Shown here: one piece after another, positions 22,609 to 30,727 of the stretch
Position numbering within the stretch: the stretch's first letter is position 1
How the letters are laid out: every line of letters starts with the position of its first letter
Source: an uncultured Porphyromonadaceae bacterium
GTDB taxonomy: Bacteria; Bacteroidota; Bacteroidia; Bacteroidales; Muribaculaceae
Assembly (NCBI GenBank): GCA_948467675.1
Contig: CAOKFI010000007.1
Coordinates: 1 to 64,000 of the forward strand
Direction of reading: 5' to 3'
DNA: 64,000 nucleotides
Position numbers and translations under genes: made by a program
Notes under the pieces: generated by a model
Told to the model about the DNA's origin: nothing
Databases searched by the model: none
What the model saw: the letters and a program-made list of their open reading frames with translations, nothing else

Positions 22609-24660
22609 ATGAACTCAACAAAAATCATGCTCGCTCTTGCAGCCACCCTTATGGCCACACCGGCGGTAAAGGCGGAGAAAGAGCATCTGAAGAGCATCAA
22701 CCCAGCGTATATCGACAACTCGATATCGCCCAAAAACGACTTCTACCATCACGTTGCAAAAGGATGGCAGGACGCACATCCCCTGACGGAGGAATATGCC
22801 CGCTACGGTCAGTTCAACATACTCAACGACTCCTCCGAGAACCGTGTCAAAGAGATCGTGCTCAACCTTGGAGCCACCAATCCCGAACCCGGGACTGTGG
22901 CATTCAAAGTAGCTACGATCTACAACCAGGCCATGGACTCGGCGCGACGCAATGCCGAAGGTGCCAAGCCGATACTCGCCGATCTGAAGAAAATCGAGAC
23001 AACACCCCACGAGGGGATGGAGGATCTGTTCCTGTGGATGCACGGCAACTACTCAAGCCCGTTTTTCGGCGCAGGCCCCATGGAGGATCTCGCCAACTCA
23101 AAAGTGTATGCCATGTACATCTCCGGCGGCGGCATGGGACTCGGCGACCGCGACTACTATCTGAAGAACGACAAGCGTAACAAAGAAGTGCGCGAAGCCT
23201 ACAAAAAGCTGATAGTGACCCAGATGCGCAATGCAGGATACTCCAAAAAAGACGCCTCGCGCATCATGAACAACGTGATGAAGATCGAGACCGCCATAGC
23301 CGACTCGGCCTGGACCCGCGAAGAGAGCCGCAACATTCCGGCCATGTACAATCCGTTCACACTCGCCCAGCTCAAGGAGACATATCCCAATATCAACTGG
23401 CAGCGGTTCTTCCCCGAAACAATGATGGGCATCGAAGCTCCCGAGACCGTCATCGTGATGCAGCCCAATTCAGTGATGCAGGCCAACAACCTCATAGGAT
23501 CACTCACTGACCGCGAGATCAAAGACTACTATCTGTGGAAATACGTGGCACAGGCCGCAGGCGCTCTCAGCGACGATTTCGCCAACGCCTCGTTTGAATT
23601 CAACAAAGTGATGAGCGGCGTGCAGCAGATGCGTCCCCGCTGGAAACGTGCTCTCGGAGCTACAGAGGGCTCGATGGGCGAAGCCATAGGACAGCTCTAC
23701 GTTGAGAAATATTTCCCCGAATCATCGAAACAGTATATGCTCGGTCTCGTAGAGAACCTGCGCACTGCTCTGGGCAAGCACATCATCAACCTGAAATGGA
23801 TGAGCGACGACACCAAGCTCAACGCCATAAAGAAACTCAACGCCTTCACTGTGAAGATCGGCTACCCCGACAAGTGGAAAGACTACTCCTCGATGGAAAT
23901 CGATCCGAAACTCTCCTACTACGAAAACATGCACAACGTTGGCATGTGGCACCAGAAAGAGGAGTACTCCAAGTGGGGCAAACCTGTCGACAAGAGCGAA
24001 TGGGGCATGACTCCTCAGACCATCAACGCCTACTATAACCCTCTGGCCAACGAGATAGTATTCCCCGCCGGCATCCTGCAGGCTCCGTTCTTCGATCCCG
24101 AGGCATCCGACGCTGAAAACTACGGCGGCATAGGCGTGGTGATCGGCCACGAGATGACCCACGGATTCGACGACCAGGGACGCAACTTCGACGCCGAAGG
24201 CAACATGGTCAACTGGTGGACACCCGAAGACGCAACAGCTTTCGAAGCTCTGACCAAGGGACTCGTAGACCAGTTCGACGCCGTAGAAGTGCTGCCCGGA
24301 CTCAACGCCAACGGCACATACACCCTCGGCGAGAACATAGCCGACCAGGGCGGTCTGCGCGTGGCTATGACCGCATTCCTCGACTCACAGAAGAAAAAAG
24401 GTGTGGATATCAGTTCCGAAGACGCCCTCATCGACGGTTTCACTCCGCTGCAGGTATTCTACATGAACTACGCCAACCTCTGGGCAAACAACATACGTCC
24501 GGAGGAGATGCGCTCGCTGACAACCGGCGACGTACATTCGCTCGGCGAGCACCGCGTTAACGTGACACTGCGCAACATCGAGCCTTTCTTCCGCGCATTC
24601 TCCATAACCGACGGCGACAAGATGTTCCGTCCGGAGCAGGAGCGTGTGATAATCTGGTAA
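22609..24660 (+). CDS. M13 family zinc metallopeptidase (neprilysin/PepO-like)
   Basis: From MNSTKIMLALAATLMATPAVKA (a good signal peptide) the product is 683 residues and secreted or periplasmic. The zinc site is complete: HEMTH at 514-518, third ligand E575 in GENIADQGG. The substrate-binding NAYYNPLANEIVFPAGIL and the C-terminal LGEHRVN (Arg of the M13 family) are present. It should cleave small peptides. I chose the ATG at 22609 because the 23 residues before it are not signal-like and overlap the promoter. A strong bidirectional terminator follows. Confidence 0.95.
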   Translation: MNSTKIMLALAATLMATPAVKAEKEHLKSINPAYIDNSISPKNDFYHHVAKGWQDAHPLTEEYARYGQFNILNDSSENRVKEIVLNLGATNPEPGTVAFKVATIYNQAMDSARRNAEGAKPILADLKKIETTPHEGMEDLFLWMHGNYSSPFFGAGPMEDLANSKVYAMYISGGGMGLGDRDYYLKNDKRNKEVREAYKKLIVTQMRNAGYSKKDASRIMNNVMKIETAIADSAWTREESRNIPAMYNPFTLAQLKETYPNINWQRFFPETMMGIEAPETVIVMQPNSVMQANNLIGSLTDREIKDYYLWKYVAQAAGALSDDFANASFEFNKVMSGVQQMRPRWKRALGATEGSMGEAIGQLYVEKYFPESSKQYMLGLVENLRTALGKHIINLKWMSDDTKLNAIKKLNAFTVKIGYPDKWKDYSSMEIDPKLSYYENMHNVGMWHQKEEYSKWGKPVDKSEWGMTPQTINAYYNPLANEIVFPAGILQAPFFDPEASDAENYGGIGVVIGHEMTHGFDDQGRNFDAEGNMVNWWTPEDATAFEALTKGLVDQFDAVEVLPGLNANGTYTLGENIADQGGLRVAMTAFLDSQKKKGVDISSEDALIDGFTPLQVFYMNYANLWANNIRPEEMRSLTTGDVHSLGEHRVNVTLRNIEPFFRAFSITDGDKMFRPEQERVIIW

Positions 24661-24687
24661 GACAGACCATCCATAAAAAGATACATC

Positions 24688-24725
24688 AAAAGCGTGTCGT
24701 ACCGGTTCAGGTACGACACGCTTTT
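24688..24725. terminator. Bidirectional terminator
   Basis: AAAAGCGTGTCGTACC and GGTACGACACGCTTTT form a perfect 16-bp stem around GGTTCA, with A4/T4 edges. It sits between the M13 peptidase gene and the convergent porin gene and can serve both. Confidence 0.85.
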
Positions 24726-24745
24726 CATTTATATATGTCATGCCC

Positions 24746-26056
24746 TCAGAATGTAACCTGAAGCATGGTCTGGATCCGGTTATCGTGACATGAGCGCCCG
24801 TCCATATCGACACGGCGCCCGTATATGTATTCTATCCCGGTCGATATACGTGAGGTGATATTCCACATTATATTGGCGAGCGCGTACTGCGCATACCGGT
24901 ACTGGCCGCTCCAGGGTGTGGAGCCGCCGGCATAGCGGCCGGCATAATTGCGCAGATGGCTGTATGTCGTCGTAGCATAGACTGCGGGCGATATATTGTA
25001 CTGCAATCCCAGATATCCGCCCCATGCTCCGACCGGTTTCAGACGTCCGGCGCCATCAGGCACCATATCGAGACCCCCCTGATACAGATCCTGGAAATAA
25101 CTCGTTATGCCCTGGCCGTAAGCCGCCTGGTAATATGCCGTGACAAATCCCGACAGCGATGCGCTGCCGCTCATCTTGACACCCCACCCCACCTGGTCGC
25201 GGTTACGGTCAGCCACCTCATCGCGATAAATCATATTGCGCACTATTCCTGACAGGCGGATCCAGCTTTTGCCCCCGCCCCATGAATACTGTATATATGC
25301 CGGTATGTCCGGAACCCGCTGCTTGACGACATACGAATTCTGTCCGGTCGTGGCCGACACCATAGGCAGCTCGGCGCCTGCCCCTATGCTCCAGTGGGAG
25401 TCGAAGGAATGGCGGTAGTCGATCACTGTGTTTGGAATAGCCGTGAATCCGCACGGGCCTTCGTTGTCGATACTCGGAGGTGCCGCGGCCATATCGGAAA
25501 ACAGGCTGAAATCATAACCGGCCGTGAAGCCACGGTATTTTATATAGGCATAATACAGATTGAAACCATATCCGTTGCCATTGCCCGTAAGATTGAAATT
25601 GAAGTACAGACCTATGCGGTTCTTGCTTCCGGGCATAGCCACGAAATTGAAATACAGACCGCTCGTGGCGGCCGAGGCCTGTATCAGCCCGCCGTCGCCA
25701 TCGCGCCGCCCCATCGGAATGGCCGATGTGGTGAAATCATAGGCATTGTCTATTGGATTTCCCCAGTCATAGGACAGTGTGACCTTTCCGGTTCCTCCGA
25801 TACCCAGATAGAACTTACGGTCTTTACCCTCTATGGCGAAACGTGGCGCACCAGGCACCCTGAACGATTTCGGGGCATTCTCGAGAAATATATTGTAGAC
25901 GTTGACAATCGTCGTATCGCCGCTACCACGGTCATGAGGATTGATGACCGTAACCTCCTGATAGTCCGGAGTGTTAGGATGGGACTGTCCGTACAGACAC
26001 GGCATGACACCGAACGCCGGGAGCAGCAGGATGAAACGTGAAAGTGTATTATTCAT
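24746..26056 (-). CDS. DcaP-like outer-membrane porin
   Basis: This 436-residue protein starts at MNNTLSRFILLLPAFGVMPCLYGQ, a signal peptide; an upstream Met 20 residues earlier would break it. The mature part begins with a short periplasmic stretch (NVYNIFLENAPKSF) and then beta strands such as GLYFNFVAMPGSKNRIGLYFNFN and GFTAGYDFSLFSDMAAAPPSID, ending in RVDMDGRSCHDNRIQTMLQVTF. This resembles trimeric DcaP-type porins for small anionic compounds. It is the last gene of the four-gene minus-strand cluster, 28 nt after the MFS gene, and could supply outer-membrane passage for that system. Confidence 0.7.
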   Translation of the reverse strand: MNNTLSRFILLLPAFGVMPCLYGQSHPNTPDYQEVTVINPHDRGSGDTTIVNVYNIFLENAPKSFRVPGAPRFAIEGKDRKFYLGIGGTGKVTLSYDWGNPIDNAYDFTTSAIPMGRRDGDGGLIQASAATSGLYFNFVAMPGSKNRIGLYFNFNLTGNGNGYGFNLYYAYIKYRGFTAGYDFSLFSDMAAAPPSIDNEGPCGFTAIPNTVIDYRHSFDSHWSIGAGAELPMVSATTGQNSYVVKQRVPDIPAYIQYSWGGGKSWIRLSGIVRNMIYRDEVADRNRDQVGWGVKMSGSASLSGFVTAYYQAAYGQGITSYFQDLYQGGLDMVPDGAGRLKPVGAWGGYLGLQYNISPAVYATTTYSHLRNYAGRYAGGSTPWSGQYRYAQYALANIMWNITSRISTGIEYIYGRRVDMDGRSCHDNRIQTMLQVTF

Positions 26057-26084
26057 TGGAAAACAGATGATATTTTTTATTACG

Positions 26085-27338
26085 TCAATAATATGACCGG
26101 TCGATACGGAACACAAACGATCTGCGGAAGATCACCACGATTACGGCAAACACCGCGAGCAACACGGCATTAAGCTCGAACGGAAAGGCATTGTCGTGAC
26201 GGCCGGGATCGAATACGTCCTGAAAGAAACCGACAATAAAAGGAGTGGCGCTTATCGATATATAGTTGGCTGCCAGAACAAACGAGAGCGCAAGAGTGCA
26301 TTTTCCGGGAACCGTGACCACCTGCGTGGCCTTGTCGTAGATAAGCGGCTGGAACACACCGTAGCCGAAACCTACCATTACGGCGGCCACACACATGATC
26401 CCGAAACCGCTCGATACCGCCATGAGTATTATTCCGCCCGCCATTACCAGCGAACACACTATGAAAGTGGTCTGCCTCAATATCTTTACGATATACGGGA
26501 GAACAAGTCCCGGCAGGAATACCGCAAGAAAGAATATGGCCGTGACAGTGCCGGTATCGGAATCGCTCATCCTATCGGCATCCATCAGAAACGGAGTGTA
26601 GTAACTCACGATCACCGTCGAATAGCATACAAAGAAATATACAGCTATCAGCGACCACACTCTCGGGAGTATGAACCCGCTTTTCACGCGGCCCGATACG
26701 GCGGCCGCCTCCGGCACAGTCCCGGCGGTCACTCCCGTGCCGGGTGTGGCCGGATCGAGATCCGTTTTCGGAATCTCACGCAGAAAAACAGACAATACAA
26801 GCGGCACTGCCGGTATCAGATACACCAGAAACGGCATACGCCAGTTGCCGTGGCTAAGCCATCCGACCGCGTATGTGGCTACGACCAGAGCTATATTGGA
26901 TATGCCTGACTTGATGCCGAGCTGCCTCATACGGTATCGGCCCGCGAATGTGTCAGCCAGCAGACCTGCCGCAAGAGGAATGAGCAGACCGCATCCCACA
27001 CCAAGCAGACAGCTTATAACGATCAGATCCGACATGCTGCCGGCGAAGAAATACAGAATACCGCTCGCAAGATAGATGACAAGCGCTATGACGACTATGC
27101 GTATCTTGCTTTTATACAGCGACAGGCGCCCCGAAAGCAGCACAAACGGGATGATGAAAAGATTTGGCAGCACGGTGAGGAGCTGTATCTCCAGCTCGGA
27201 TGTGCGCGGAAATATACTGTCCAGATTGCCGAGCATAGGAGTTATGGCAAGTCCCGGAAGATTCACCGTCAGCGATATCGACCATATCGCAATCAGCGCC
27301 ATAATGGAGATAGTCCCCTTTCCTGTATTGATTCTCAT
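26085..27338 (-). CDS. Major facilitator superfamily transporter
   Basis: This 417-residue inner-membrane protein has about 12 transmembrane segments and a central loop at about residues 195-215. Segment 1-3 signatures (LTVNLPGLAITPML, FVLLSGRLSLYKSKIR) place it among DHA1-like drug/metabolite exporters. It lies between the GadC-like antiporter and the porin genes. A likely role is export of the product, or uptake of the substrate, of the decarboxylase; this is inferred from position only. Confidence 0.85.
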   Translation of the reverse strand: MRINTGKGTISIMALIAIWSISLTVNLPGLAITPMLGNLDSIFPRTSELEIQLLTVLPNLFIIPFVLLSGRLSLYKSKIRIVVIALVIYLASGILYFFAGSMSDLIVISCLLGVGCGLLIPLAAGLLADTFAGRYRMRQLGIKSGISNIALVVATYAVGWLSHGNWRMPFLVYLIPAVPLVLSVFLREIPKTDLDPATPGTGVTAGTVPEAAAVSGRVKSGFILPRVWSLIAVYFFVCYSTVIVSYYTPFLMDADRMSDSDTGTVTAIFFLAVFLPGLVLPYIVKILRQTTFIVCSLVMAGGIILMAVSSGFGIMCVAAVMVGFGYGVFQPLIYDKATQVVTVPGKCTLALSFVLAANYISISATPFIVGFFQDVFDPGRHDNAFPFELNAVLLAVFAVIVVIFRRSFVFRIDRSYY

Positions 27339-27368
27339 CGTTTCGCCATTTGTGGAAATAATCTATCA

Positions 27369-27409
27369 GTAACGGACAGTGCAGCAGGCTGTGCTGCACT
27401 GTCCGTTAC
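27369..27409. other. Intercistronic 18-bp perfect hairpin
   Basis: GTAACGGACAGTGCAGCA, loop GGCTG, and the exact complement lie between the antiporter and MFS genes. No T-tract follows on the minus strand, so it is more likely an mRNA stability or processing hairpin than a full terminator. Confidence 0.6.
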
Positions 27410-27428
27410 GGTACGGCCGCCGTAATCC

Positions 27429-29138
27429 CTACTCGCCTCTGCCAGAGTCCATGCTCTTGTTGAACACATCATATGCAGTGGCCTGGGGAGTACCCGTACC
27501 GTCGTAAGCCTTGACAGCCTCCGCGGCGAGTCTCTCGGCATCAGCGGCAGAAGCGCCGTTTTCTTCGGCCAGTATGCGTGCGTCGGTACCGGCGATCTCG
27601 GCCGACGACGGTGTGTAGCCTGCACTCCATGACGATACCTGCGACGGTCTGCGGTTCTCTATCTGCCAGTCGAATGGATAGAAATCGGCCTGAGGATTGC
27701 GCCACGACGGCTTACGCATGGCAAACACAACCAGAGGCACACAGAAGAACAGCAACGCACCGCAGAAGATGATAAGGACATAGACCAGCGGACTGCCTGT
27801 ATCGATCTGCGACGGAGGAAAGAAACTCAGTATCATCGCGGCCAGCGCACCGAGTATGCCGATACCTCCTATGGTGAACTCGCCGAACTTCCCGCCAGGT
27901 ATACGGAACCCGCGGCGCTTCTGAGGCTGCGTATGGCGAAGACGCAGGAATGAGAAATAGATCATAAGCACCAGTATCAGATAGATCACAGTAGCCATCT
28001 GCGACATCACCTGATAGGCCGATTCCACCGAAGGAAGAACCACGAGCACAAGCGCAAGCAGACTCACGAAGACTGCCTGTACATAGAGTATCGGCTTGTT
28101 CACACCGCGGCTGTTGGTCTTCTGGAAACTGCGGGGCAGATAACCGCTCTCGCCTACTGCAACAAGACCTGTCGACGGGCCGGCGATGATCACGCTCACC
28201 TGACCTATCACACCGAAAGTGATCAGAAGTGCCATGACATTGCCGAGCCAAGGCACCCCGATCGATGCCCACAGATCGTCATAGGCCACAAGAAGAGAGG
28301 CCAGAAGATTGATATCCTTGGCCGGAACCACGAAACCGATGGCCAGTGTGGCGAACACGAATATGAGCACTATGACCGCAACCGCCAAAAAGATCGCACG
28401 CGGAAACTGGCGAGCCGGATTCTTCATATTCTGCACATGCACGGCATTCATCTCCATACCACCGTAGAAAAGGAAGATAGAAGCCGCCAGAACGATAGTC
28501 CCTATCTTGGTGAAATCAGGGAAAAACGATTCATGAGCCAGCATCACCGGCTTGCCCATGCACAGATAAGCCACACCCAGCACTATCAGCACCGCCCCGG
28601 GAACAATTGTACCGAACATTCCGCCGAGAGTGCTCAGTACCTTCGACGACTTCATGCCCCGGAAAGCTATGAAATTGGTAGTCCAGTAGACCGCGAGCAC
28701 GACTATCAGCGTGTAGATTTTGTTCGACGACAGACGCGCGTCGAAAGATTCAGGCCAGAATATATAGGCGAGCGACACGGCAGCGAACATAAGGACTGCC
28801 GGAAACCATATCACAAGAGTCTGCCATTCAAGATACATCGCCGACCATCCCCAACGGGGACCGAAAGCCTCCGAAACCCAGCGGTAAAGACCGCCGGAAT
28901 GGGTATAGGTCGATGCAAGCTCGGCGCACACCAGAGAGAACGGTATGAGAAAAAAGAGTGCGGCAAACAGATAGTAGAATATCGACTGGATGCCGAACTC
29001 GGCCTGAGAAGGAAGTCCGCGGAGACTGACCACAGTAGTGATGATCATGACTGTCATCGCCCCAGTTGAGATCAGAGCCTTCGAAGTATTGCTCCCATTA
29101 GGCCTGTCGGAAGTATTCGGAGAATTTTTAGTAGACAT
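27429..29138 (-). CDS. GadC-like amino acid/amine antiporter (APC family)
   Basis: This 569-residue inner-membrane protein has 12 or more membrane segments. Segment 1 (ALISTGAMTVMIITTVVSLRGLPSQAEFG) and the following SGGLYRWVSEAFGP are the APC-family binding elements, closest to glutamate:GABA antiporters. The cytoplasmic C-terminal tail of about 80 residues (from MRKPSWRNP) is comparable to the pH-gating tail of GadC. In GadC systems the partner is a PLP glutamate decarboxylase; here the upstream partner is a pyruvoyl decarboxylase, so the exchanged pair is probably a different amino acid and its amine. A terminator-like hairpin (29179-29209) separates it from the decarboxylase gene. Confidence 0.85.
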   Translation of the reverse strand: MSTKNSPNTSDRPNGSNTSKALISTGAMTVMIITTVVSLRGLPSQAEFGIQSIFYYLFAALFFLIPFSLVCAELASTYTHSGGLYRWVSEAFGPRWGWSAMYLEWQTLVIWFPAVLMFAAVSLAYIFWPESFDARLSSNKIYTLIVVLAVYWTTNFIAFRGMKSSKVLSTLGGMFGTIVPGAVLIVLGVAYLCMGKPVMLAHESFFPDFTKIGTIVLAASIFLFYGGMEMNAVHVQNMKNPARQFPRAIFLAVAVIVLIFVFATLAIGFVVPAKDINLLASLLVAYDDLWASIGVPWLGNVMALLITFGVIGQVSVIIAGPSTGLVAVGESGYLPRSFQKTNSRGVNKPILYVQAVFVSLLALVLVVLPSVESAYQVMSQMATVIYLILVLMIYFSFLRLRHTQPQKRRGFRIPGGKFGEFTIGGIGILGALAAMILSFFPPSQIDTGSPLVYVLIIFCGALLFFCVPLVVFAMRKPSWRNPQADFYPFDWQIENRRPSQVSSWSAGYTPSSAEIAGTDARILAEENGASAADAERLAAEAVKAYDGTGTPQATAYDVFNKSMDSGRGE

Positions 29139-29178
29139 AAGCCTGAGTATTGTGTTGAAACATAAAACATATCAATAG

Positions 29179-29209
29179 AAAAAAGGAGCAGGCGGTAGCT
29201 GCCTGCCCC
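29179..29209 (-). terminator. Terminator-like hairpin between decarboxylase and antiporter genes
   Basis: On the minus strand GGGGCAGGC, loop AGCTACC, GCCTGCTCC is followed by T6. It would end most transcripts after the decarboxylase gene and so set a decarboxylase to transporter ratio, unless the antiporter has its own promoter. Confidence 0.7.
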
Positions 29210-29264
29210 CGTTATGGTGTTGATGGCTGTACGGAAACACAGTCATGTCCATACAGCAGAATCA

Positions 29265-30410
29265 TCAGAGTTCCACCACAGGATATACCTCGCCGATCTT
29301 GGTTCCGACTTTATAGTGGGTACCCTTGTGGGCCGACATCGATACATTCATGTTGGCAGAGAAAAGATATACTATATCGGATCCGCCGAACTGGAAATAA
29401 GAGATCTCGTCGCCCTTCTTCAGAGCCACACCCTCCTCGGCGGTCACTACTACCGACGAAACCTGAGGCATGGCTATAGGAAGTATGGCAACATAGCCGT
29501 ATTTGGTCTCAAGCACGATCAGACCGCGGGTCTGCATGAACTCGTATCCAGCCTCGTCGGGAGCAGTCGCACGCCAGGCCTCCACCTGATTAGTGGCAGG
29601 ATCGACCTTGTCGGGCACAGCCACAAGATCGACATAACATGCGCCCTGGATCACACGGGCCTCACGTACTATACCCGACAGAGGTGCATGCTGGCGGTGA
29701 TAGTCGGTCCAGCTCAGGAACGAGTGGCACCACATGCCCCCCTTGAACTTATCCTTGTACGGGCTACCCTCCAGAAGCTCGTATATGCTCCAGTCAAGAC
29801 CCTTGATCCGCACATGTGTGTCAGGGCGTATCTCCCACTGGCCGCCGAAGCAGGCATCGGCAGGATGCACTATGATCCTGTCGTCGTCGATAGCGGCTAT
29901 AGGACGGTAGCCCGGCTTCACATGGCGGGCAAACATCTGGTTGAAGGTCTTCCACCCTCCGCGCGGCTCAAGATACTCGTCCATATTGTAGACAGCGCAG
30001 TCATAGAACGATTTCACACTGTCGTCAGTGATAGACTCCGGACTGTCGAGCCAGTTGCCTATACCGTAGCAGTAGTCTACCATCCATTTCGACAGTGGCG
30101 ACAATTCCGGCTGACGGTCAGATGGCCGGCACGGTGTCTGGAGCGACTTCACAGGTTCCTGATCCAGAAGGAAGAACGAACGGAACAGATGCTGGTAAAC
30201 GTGTGTGCCCTCCTGGTTCTCGGAAGGTACCCAGTGCATATAGGCCTCGAGATAATCGAGATAACCGTCGATAGTGGTGATATCCGATAGACCCGGTATC
30301 TTGTACGACACAACCTTGGATATAGCCTGATTGAACTTGTCTTCCCAGTTGTTTTCCTTGATAAGATCCGCGAGTTCCTGTACCTGAGGAGAATACTTCT
30401 TGTCTGCCAT
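29265..30410 (-). CDS. Soluble pyruvoyl decarboxylase of the phosphatidylserine decarboxylase (PsiD-like) family
   Basis: This 381-residue protein has an N-terminal helical PSD-associated region (about 1-150) and a decarboxylase core. TFNQMFARHVKPGYRPI (155-171) and VHPADACFGG (D185) match the core start, and DYHRQHAP (H238, H241) supplies the conserved His. FGGSDIVYLF (341-350) holds the self-cleavage site at G343-S344, where Ser becomes the pyruvoyl group. There is no signal peptide or membrane anchor, unlike genuine membrane phosphatidylserine decarboxylases. Family members with this layout include the fungal tryptophan decarboxylase PsiD, so a free amino acid is a plausible substrate. A GadC-like antiporter gene directly downstream supports this. 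The substrate cannot be read from sequence, and a phospholipid role is not excluded. Confidence 0.8.
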   Translation of the reverse strand: MADKKYSPQVQELADLIKENNWEDKFNQAISKVVSYKIPGLSDITTIDGYLDYLEAYMHWVPSENQEGTHVYQHLFRSFFLLDQEPVKSLQTPCRPSDRQPELSPLSKWMVDYCYGIGNWLDSPESITDDSVKSFYDCAVYNMDEYLEPRGGWKTFNQMFARHVKPGYRPIAAIDDDRIIVHPADACFGGQWEIRPDTHVRIKGLDWSIYELLEGSPYKDKFKGGMWCHSFLSWTDYHRQHAPLSGIVREARVIQGACYVDLVAVPDKVDPATNQVEAWRATAPDEAGYEFMQTRGLIVLETKYGYVAILPIAMPQVSSVVVTAEEGVALKKGDEISYFQFGGSDIVYLFSANMNVSMSAHKGTHYKVGTKIGEVYPVVEL

Positions 30411-30727
30411 AATAAATGTTTTTTAGTTAAATGATTAATGTTATACACCGGACACCATGGCTTTGAAGAAATGAAATCCCCATCTGCCGCAGCAGCCGCC
30501 GGAACCGGAACTGATGGAAACTGTAAGTCTTGGACGCACCCGTACTCAGTATCTGATTCTATTCTACAACAACGACAGCGTCCCGAAAGTCCCCGCAATT
30601 AATCTTTTATAGCAGTATTTAATTCAATCCGTTAATATTTAACACCGATAGCATCTTAAATCCGGCCGAATATGCGTGAATTAGACCATTGTTCACTATC
30701 TTTGCACGGAATTATGTCCGAATCACT
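30411..30727. other. Divergent intergenic region between the decarboxylase and lptD
   Basis: It is AT-rich at both ends, with a GC-rich centre around 30480-30540. I find no CAAAnnTA (minus-strand box) in it, so the decarboxylase promoter is not obvious. The lptD box is at 30697-30704. Confidence 0.5.
30697..30704 (+). promoter_or_regulatory. Putative -7 box TATCTTTG for lptD
   Basis: It overlaps the first possible TTG start of lptD (30689) and so favours the second TTG at 30728, which would have a leader of about 17 nt. Confidence 0.5.

Noticed and set aside
29265-30410. Ordinary membrane phosphatidylserine decarboxylase (psd)
   Set aside because: No membrane anchor, extra N-terminal domain, GGSD instead of LGST, and no phospholipid gene (pssA) next to it; not fully excluded.
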